From positions 1 through 9,062 of the forward strand of contig JAEZPN010000020.1 in the NCBI GenBank assembly GCA_023413645.1: 9,062 nucleotides of DNA, in the 5' to 3' direction. A program made the translations under genes and the position numbers. The notes beneath the pieces are model-generated. The model ran no database searches and was not told where the DNA came from. It worked only from the letters and a program-made list of their open reading frames with translations. This stretch comes from Bacteroidota bacterium. Its GTDB lineage: Bacteria > Bacteroidota > Bacteroidia > Bacteroidales > Rikenellaceae. Below are positions 6,788 through 9,062 of this stretch, piece after piece; within the stretch, counting starts at the first letter, position 1, and every line of letters begins with the position of its first letter.

Positions 6788-7435
6788 TTATCTTGTTAAT
6801 CTTCTCAAGGCGCTCTCTACATCGTACGACGAGTTAAAATTGGGTGCAATAACCATATTACCAGCTCTGTCGATAGCACCCCACTGTCCCTTTGAGACCT
6901 CGACAATAGCAAAACCGTCGCTATCCATCGAGCGCGCATAGATATATTGTGGTGCAATCTGCCACTGGCCATAGTAGTTGAGGAAACCATACAATCCAGT
7001 TGCCTTATCCTCTGCAACCCAAAGGTCGATGCCACAGTAGCGTCCCCTCTCCATGCTCGAGATGGCCGACTCTACATCGTATGACGATGCGAAATTTGGG
7101 GCGATGACAACTTGTGCAAGGGTGTTGATAGCACCAAACGACCTATCGCCAAACTCTACGATTGCAAGACCCATATCCTCATCAAAATTGCGTGCGTAGC
7201 GATATTGTGGAGCAATGGCCCACATACCCAACTCGTTGAGGTAGCCATAAAGTCCTGTGCCAGGATCTTCAGCAAGAGTTAGCGACGCAGCAGATGGGGC
7301 AAGGAGAGCCGTATTCACAATGCTCGATGTGGTAGGCGTTGTTGTGGTGGTAACGGCAGGTTGCGTTAAGGCTGTGAACAAACTACACGATACGCAGAGC
7401 GCTGCCGAAGCAACGATGATAATTATACGCTTCAT
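6788..7435 (-). CDS. WG-repeat lipoprotein (hypothetical)
   Basis: The 215-aa product starts MKRIIIIVASAALCVSC, a short lipoprotein-type signal with Cys17 as probable lipidation site. The lipobox is atypical, with Cys at -3. No acidic residues follow the cysteine, so the Bacteroidota surface-export signal is not evident and a periplasmic location is more likely. A Thr-rich linker (28-38) leads to two copies of a WG-repeat pair, at about 56-125 and 142-210. Each has GLYG(Y/F)LN..G.W.IAPQY..AR followed by GAI(N/D)..VIAPNF.SSYDVESA. WG repeats are beta-rich modules of unknown or binding function; I infer no enzymatic role. I chose the ATG at 7435 over a TTG three codons upstream because it gives a normal signal peptide. 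The gene is monocistronic, with its own promoter and the terminator at 6738-6768. Confidence 0.82.
   Translation of the reverse strand: MKRIIIIVASAALCVSCSLFTALTQPAVTTTTTPTTSSIVNTALLAPSAASLTLAEDPGTGLYGYLNELGMWAIAPQYRYARNFDEDMGLAIVEFGDRSFGAINTLAQVVIAPNFASSYDVESAISSMERGRYCGIDLWVAEDKATGLYGFLNYYGQWQIAPQYIYARSMDSDGFAIVEVSKGQWGAIDRAGNMVIAPNFNSSYDVESALRRLTR
6806..7012 (-). repeat. Internal protein-coding duplication, copy B (WG pair)
   Basis: This segment encodes residues 142-210 of the WG-repeat protein and mirrors residues 56-125 encoded at 7061-7270. Both copies run from EDxxTGLYG to SSYDVESA, with a one-residue length difference in the middle. The DNA is clearly diverged, so the duplication is old rather than fresh. 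Confidence 0.75.
7061..7270 (-). repeat. Internal protein-coding duplication, copy A (WG pair)
   Basis: First copy of the roughly 70-residue unit (residues 56-125 of the WG-repeat protein), paired with the copy at 6806-7012. Shared landmarks are GLYG, IAPQY, GAI, VIAPNF and SSYDVESA. Confidence 0.75.
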
Positions 7436-7471
7436 ACTACTCAAATTTATAGGTTAAACCGCTCATGCCAT

Positions 7472-7486
7472 GTCACACAATGTGAC
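7472..7486. promoter_or_regulatory. Palindrome GTCACA-N3-TGTGAC, possible operator
   Basis: This is a perfect 6-bp inverted repeat with a CAA spacer, about 10 nt downstream of the -7 box predicted for the WG-repeat gene, so at the very start of its transcript. It could be a repressor operator or a short 5' RNA hairpin. It contains the half-sites TGTGA and TCACA known from CRP-type sites, but in the opposite arrangement and at the wrong spacing, so I do not call it a CRP site. Confidence 0.4.
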
Positions 7487-7495
7487 TTACTTCTA

Positions 7496-7527
7496 CAAAT
7501 TTAACTCTATTTTTTTGATTATCAAAA
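7496..7527 (-). promoter_or_regulatory. Promoter of the WG-repeat lipoprotein gene
   Basis: On the minus strand TTTTG (7527-7523) is followed after exactly 19 nt by TAAATTTG (7503-7496), a full match to the Bacteroidota -33 TTTG / -7 TAnnTTTG pattern. It would give a leader of roughly 55 nt to the ATG at 7435. A second TAAATTTG at 7449-7442 lies closer to the start but has no -33 partner. Confidence 0.65.
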
Positions 7528-7599
7528 TCTGCAAGCCAACAAAAGAGTATAACCCACCACTAATTTCGCGGCATATTTTATATTTATATATATTTTTTA

Positions 7600-7607
7600 T
7601 ATCTTTG
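7600..7607 (+). promoter_or_regulatory. Putative promoter (-7 box TATCTTTG) of the Mpv17-like gene
   Basis: TATCTTTG matches the -7 consensus and lies 30 nt before the ATG at 7638. The -33 region about 20 nt upstream reads TTTTA rather than TTTG, so the promoter looks moderate. The surrounding 7560-7620 stretch is very AT-rich. Confidence 0.55.
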
Positions 7608-7637
7608 CTTAAAATTAACTATCAAACACGCTAATAA

Positions 7638-8327
7638 ATGAAACGTCAAGACCTCTACTTCGCCATTGTGATGCTGGCGATATTTTTACCCTTCTTCCTA
7701 TCGGCAGACCTCTACGAATGGTATAAGGCATTCAACGCTGAGCACGCCATGATTATGGCATTCCTCAAGTTCGGCATCCTGGCAACCCTCGGCGAGATGC
7801 TCGGCTGCCGCATATCTACAGGCAACTATACAACTCCCACATTTGGCGTTGTACCCCGCATGGTGGTTTGGGGCGTACTCGGCGTGGTTATCTCTATGGC
7901 GATGACCGTATTCTCTATAGGTATCCCCGGCTTTATCGCTAAGATGGGAGGCGGAGAGCTCGTTGCGGAATTCGGCGTAGAGGGCCTCTCATGGGGTAAG
8001 TTCGTCGTGGCGCTCTCAATATCTGTTATGATGAACACCTTCTTCGCGCCCGTGTTTATGACCTTCCACAAGATTACCGACACACATATCGCGGAGTGTG
8101 GCGGTTCGCTCAAGGCGCTCATCACCCCTATTCCCATGCGTCGCCTTATCTCGACACTCAACTGGGAGCGTCAGTGGGGATTTATCTTTAAGAAGACCAT
8201 TCCGCTGTTCTGGTACCCTGCGCACACCATCACCTTCATGCTTCCTGGCGAGTACCGCGTGCTCTTTGCGGCCTTGTTGGGCGTGGCACTCGGTGTGATT
8301 CTCGCAATCGGCGCACGCAAGAAATAG
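7638..8327 (+). CDS. Integral membrane protein resembling Mpv17/PMP22
   Basis: The 229-aa protein has about five hydrophobic segments, at roughly 5-22, 37-56, 72-98, 119-143 and 188-223. In order it shows the landmarks I remember for the eukaryotic Mpv17/PMP22 family: an early His then KFGILATLGEMLG (44-56), like the G.L..LGD..(A/S)Q segment; PRMVVWG (73-79), like R...G in TM2; NTFFAPVF (133-140), like the DQ..FAP motif before TM3; and a C-terminal FWYPAHTITFMLP..YRVLF (191-210), like the family signature WP..Q..NF..VP..YR. That family forms poorly understood channels in mitochondrial inner membrane and peroxisome. A bacterial member would sit in the cytoplasmic membrane; its role is unknown. 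The similarity is read by eye and needs a profile search. The gene stands alone with its own promoter. The stop is TAG, followed by an in-frame TAA at 8346. Confidence 0.65.
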   Translation: MKRQDLYFAIVMLAIFLPFFLSADLYEWYKAFNAEHAMIMAFLKFGILATLGEMLGCRISTGNYTTPTFGVVPRMVVWGVLGVVISMAMTVFSIGIPGFIAKMGGGELVAEFGVEGLSWGKFVVALSISVMMNTFFAPVFMTFHKITDTHIAECGGSLKALITPIPMRRLISTLNWERQWGFIFKKTIPLFWYPAHTITFMLPGEYRVLFAALLGVALGVILAIGARKK

Positions 8328-8342
8328 CCTGATAATCAGCAT

Positions 8343-8361
8343 ATATAAGCACGCCTTATAT
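8343..8361 (+). terminator. Weak hairpin after the Mpv17-like gene
   Basis: ATATAAG (8343-8349) pairs with CTTATAT (8355-8361) around a 5-nt loop, 15 nt after the stop. The stem is AT-rich and no T tract follows, so it is at best a weak terminator or an mRNA 3'-end structure. It is the only hairpin I see between the two plus-strand genes. Confidence 0.3.
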
Positions 8362-8390
8362 GACTATAAGAAATCATTAAGGAAAATCTA

Positions 8391-8420
8391 TTGCAGAATA
8401 AAAAAATGCCCTTATATTTG
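8391..8420 (+). promoter_or_regulatory. Strong promoter of the rubrerythrin gene
   Basis: TTG at 8391-8393 and TATATTTG at 8413-8420 are separated by 19 nt, matching the -33/-7 pattern of Bacteroidota promoters. The leader to the ATG at 8492 is about 65 nt, A-rich and without a Shine-Dalgarno sequence. A full-consensus promoter fits the high expression usual for rubrerythrin. Confidence 0.7.
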
Positions 8421-8491
8421 CACTCGGAAACAGAAAGAAAACCAATAAAAAAAGATATAAAAAATTATTAACACCTAAAACTAATAAGATT

Positions 8492-9043
8492 ATGGCAAAG
8501 AAGTTTATTTGTTCAGTATGCGGATATATTCACGAGGGTAACGAGGCTCCTGAGAAGTGCCCATTGTGCAAGGTTGGAGCAGACTAGTTCAACGAGTTGC
8601 AGGAGGAGGGCAAGGCTCTCGAGTTCGTAACAGAGCACAAGCTCGGTGACGGCAAGGTAGATAACGCTGAGATTCTTGAGGGCTTGAACAACCACTTCAT
8701 GGGCGAGTGCACAGAGGTAGGTATGTACTTGGCAATGAGTCGTCAGGCAGACCGCGAGGGCTACCCCGAGATCGCTGAGGCTTTCAAGCGCTACGCATTC
8801 GAGGAGGCAGAGCACGCATCTAAGTTCGCAGAGCTTTTGGGTGACTGCGTATGGGATACAAAGACCAACCTCGAGAAGCGTATGAACGCTGAGAGCGGCG
8901 CTTGTGCAGACAAGATGCGCATCGCAGCACTTGCAAAGCAGAACAACTACGATGCTATCCACGACACAGTTCACGAGATGGCTAAGGATGAGGCTCGCCA
9001 CGGTAAGGGCTTCGAGGGTCTCTACAACCGCTACTTCAAGTAG
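8492..9043 (+). pseudogene. rbr: Reverse rubrerythrin interrupted by an in-frame TAG at codon 32
   Basis: Read through one stop, this is a complete 183-codon reverse rubrerythrin, with the rubredoxin domain before the ferritin-like domain. Such proteins reduce H2O2 (and O2) with electrons from NADH-linked rubredoxin reductases in the cytoplasm of anaerobes. The Fe(Cys)4 site has Cys7, Cys10, Cys23 and Cys26. The four-helix domain has Glu72/Glu75 in the first helix, EEAEH (104-108) in the second, and DEARH (166-170) as the last E-x-x-H motif. Codon 32 (8585-8587) is TAG, where I expect lysine from the GADKF sequence of relatives; one A-to-T change from AAG explains it. Everything after it is intact, with no second lesion. 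As written, a 31-aa peptide is made, unless the codon is read through or translation restarts at TTG 8597 or ATG 8699. Causes could be a sequencing error, recent inactivation, or amber suppression. The true stop, 9041-9043, is also TAG. Confidence 0.85.
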
Positions 9044-9062
9044 TATGTGACATATAGTTAAG

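Noticed and set aside
7472..7486. CRP/FNR binding site
   Set aside because: The half-sites are in the reverse order (TCACA then TGTGA) with a 3-nt spacer, not the TGTGA-N6-TCACA layout.
8585..8587. Pyrrolysine insertion at the rubrerythrin TAG
   Set aside because: Bacteroidota are not known to encode the pyrrolysine system and nothing in the window suggests it. A point change from AAG is much simpler.
1..9062. CRISPR array, IS element, phage or defence system
   Set aside because: I found no regularly spaced direct repeats, transposase-like proteins, terminal inverted repeats or phage proteins on reading both strands. Composition and gene content look like core chromosome.

Overview
The window looks like chromosomal DNA of a Bacteroidota member, probably Bacteroidales. 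A Rikenellaceae/Alistipes-like gut organism is my guess from the protein flavour, not something proven here. Supporting signs are promoter-like boxes of the TAnnTTTG type, AT-rich leaders without a Shine-Dalgarno sequence, and protein families typical of the group. It is an ordinary housekeeping region, not a mobile island: I see no phage, transposon, CRISPR, tRNA or rRNA.

Left part (1-5447), all on the minus strand and tightly spaced, so probably one transcription unit: dnaX (clamp-loader subunit), tyrS (tyrosyl-tRNA synthetase), folB (dihydroneopterin aldolase), an NSS-family Na+-coupled transporter, and the first 113 codons of a class I fumarase running off the left edge. Gaps between genes are 48, 27, 5 and 17 nt. 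The products serve replication, translation, folate synthesis, uptake and central metabolism, so they share transcription rather than a pathway.

Middle (5448-7637): a divergent promoter region separates dnaX from an exported calcineurin-like phosphoesterase on the plus strand. That gene converges on a minus-strand WG-repeat lipoprotein, with one strong hairpin terminator between them. A 202-nt AT-rich intergenic region then holds divergent promoters and a small palindrome.

Right part (7638-9062), plus strand: a small integral membrane protein resembling the eukaryotic Mpv17/PMP22 family, then a strongly promoted reverse rubrerythrin (oxidative-stress peroxidase) whose frame is broken by a TAG at codon 32.

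The two most notable signals are (1) an A10 slippery run inside dnaX, placed where the clamp-loader core ends, with stops immediately in both other frames and a stem-loop 8 nt downstream, which looks like a programmed switch making a short gamma-type product; and (2) the in-frame amber codon in the otherwise intact rubrerythrin.
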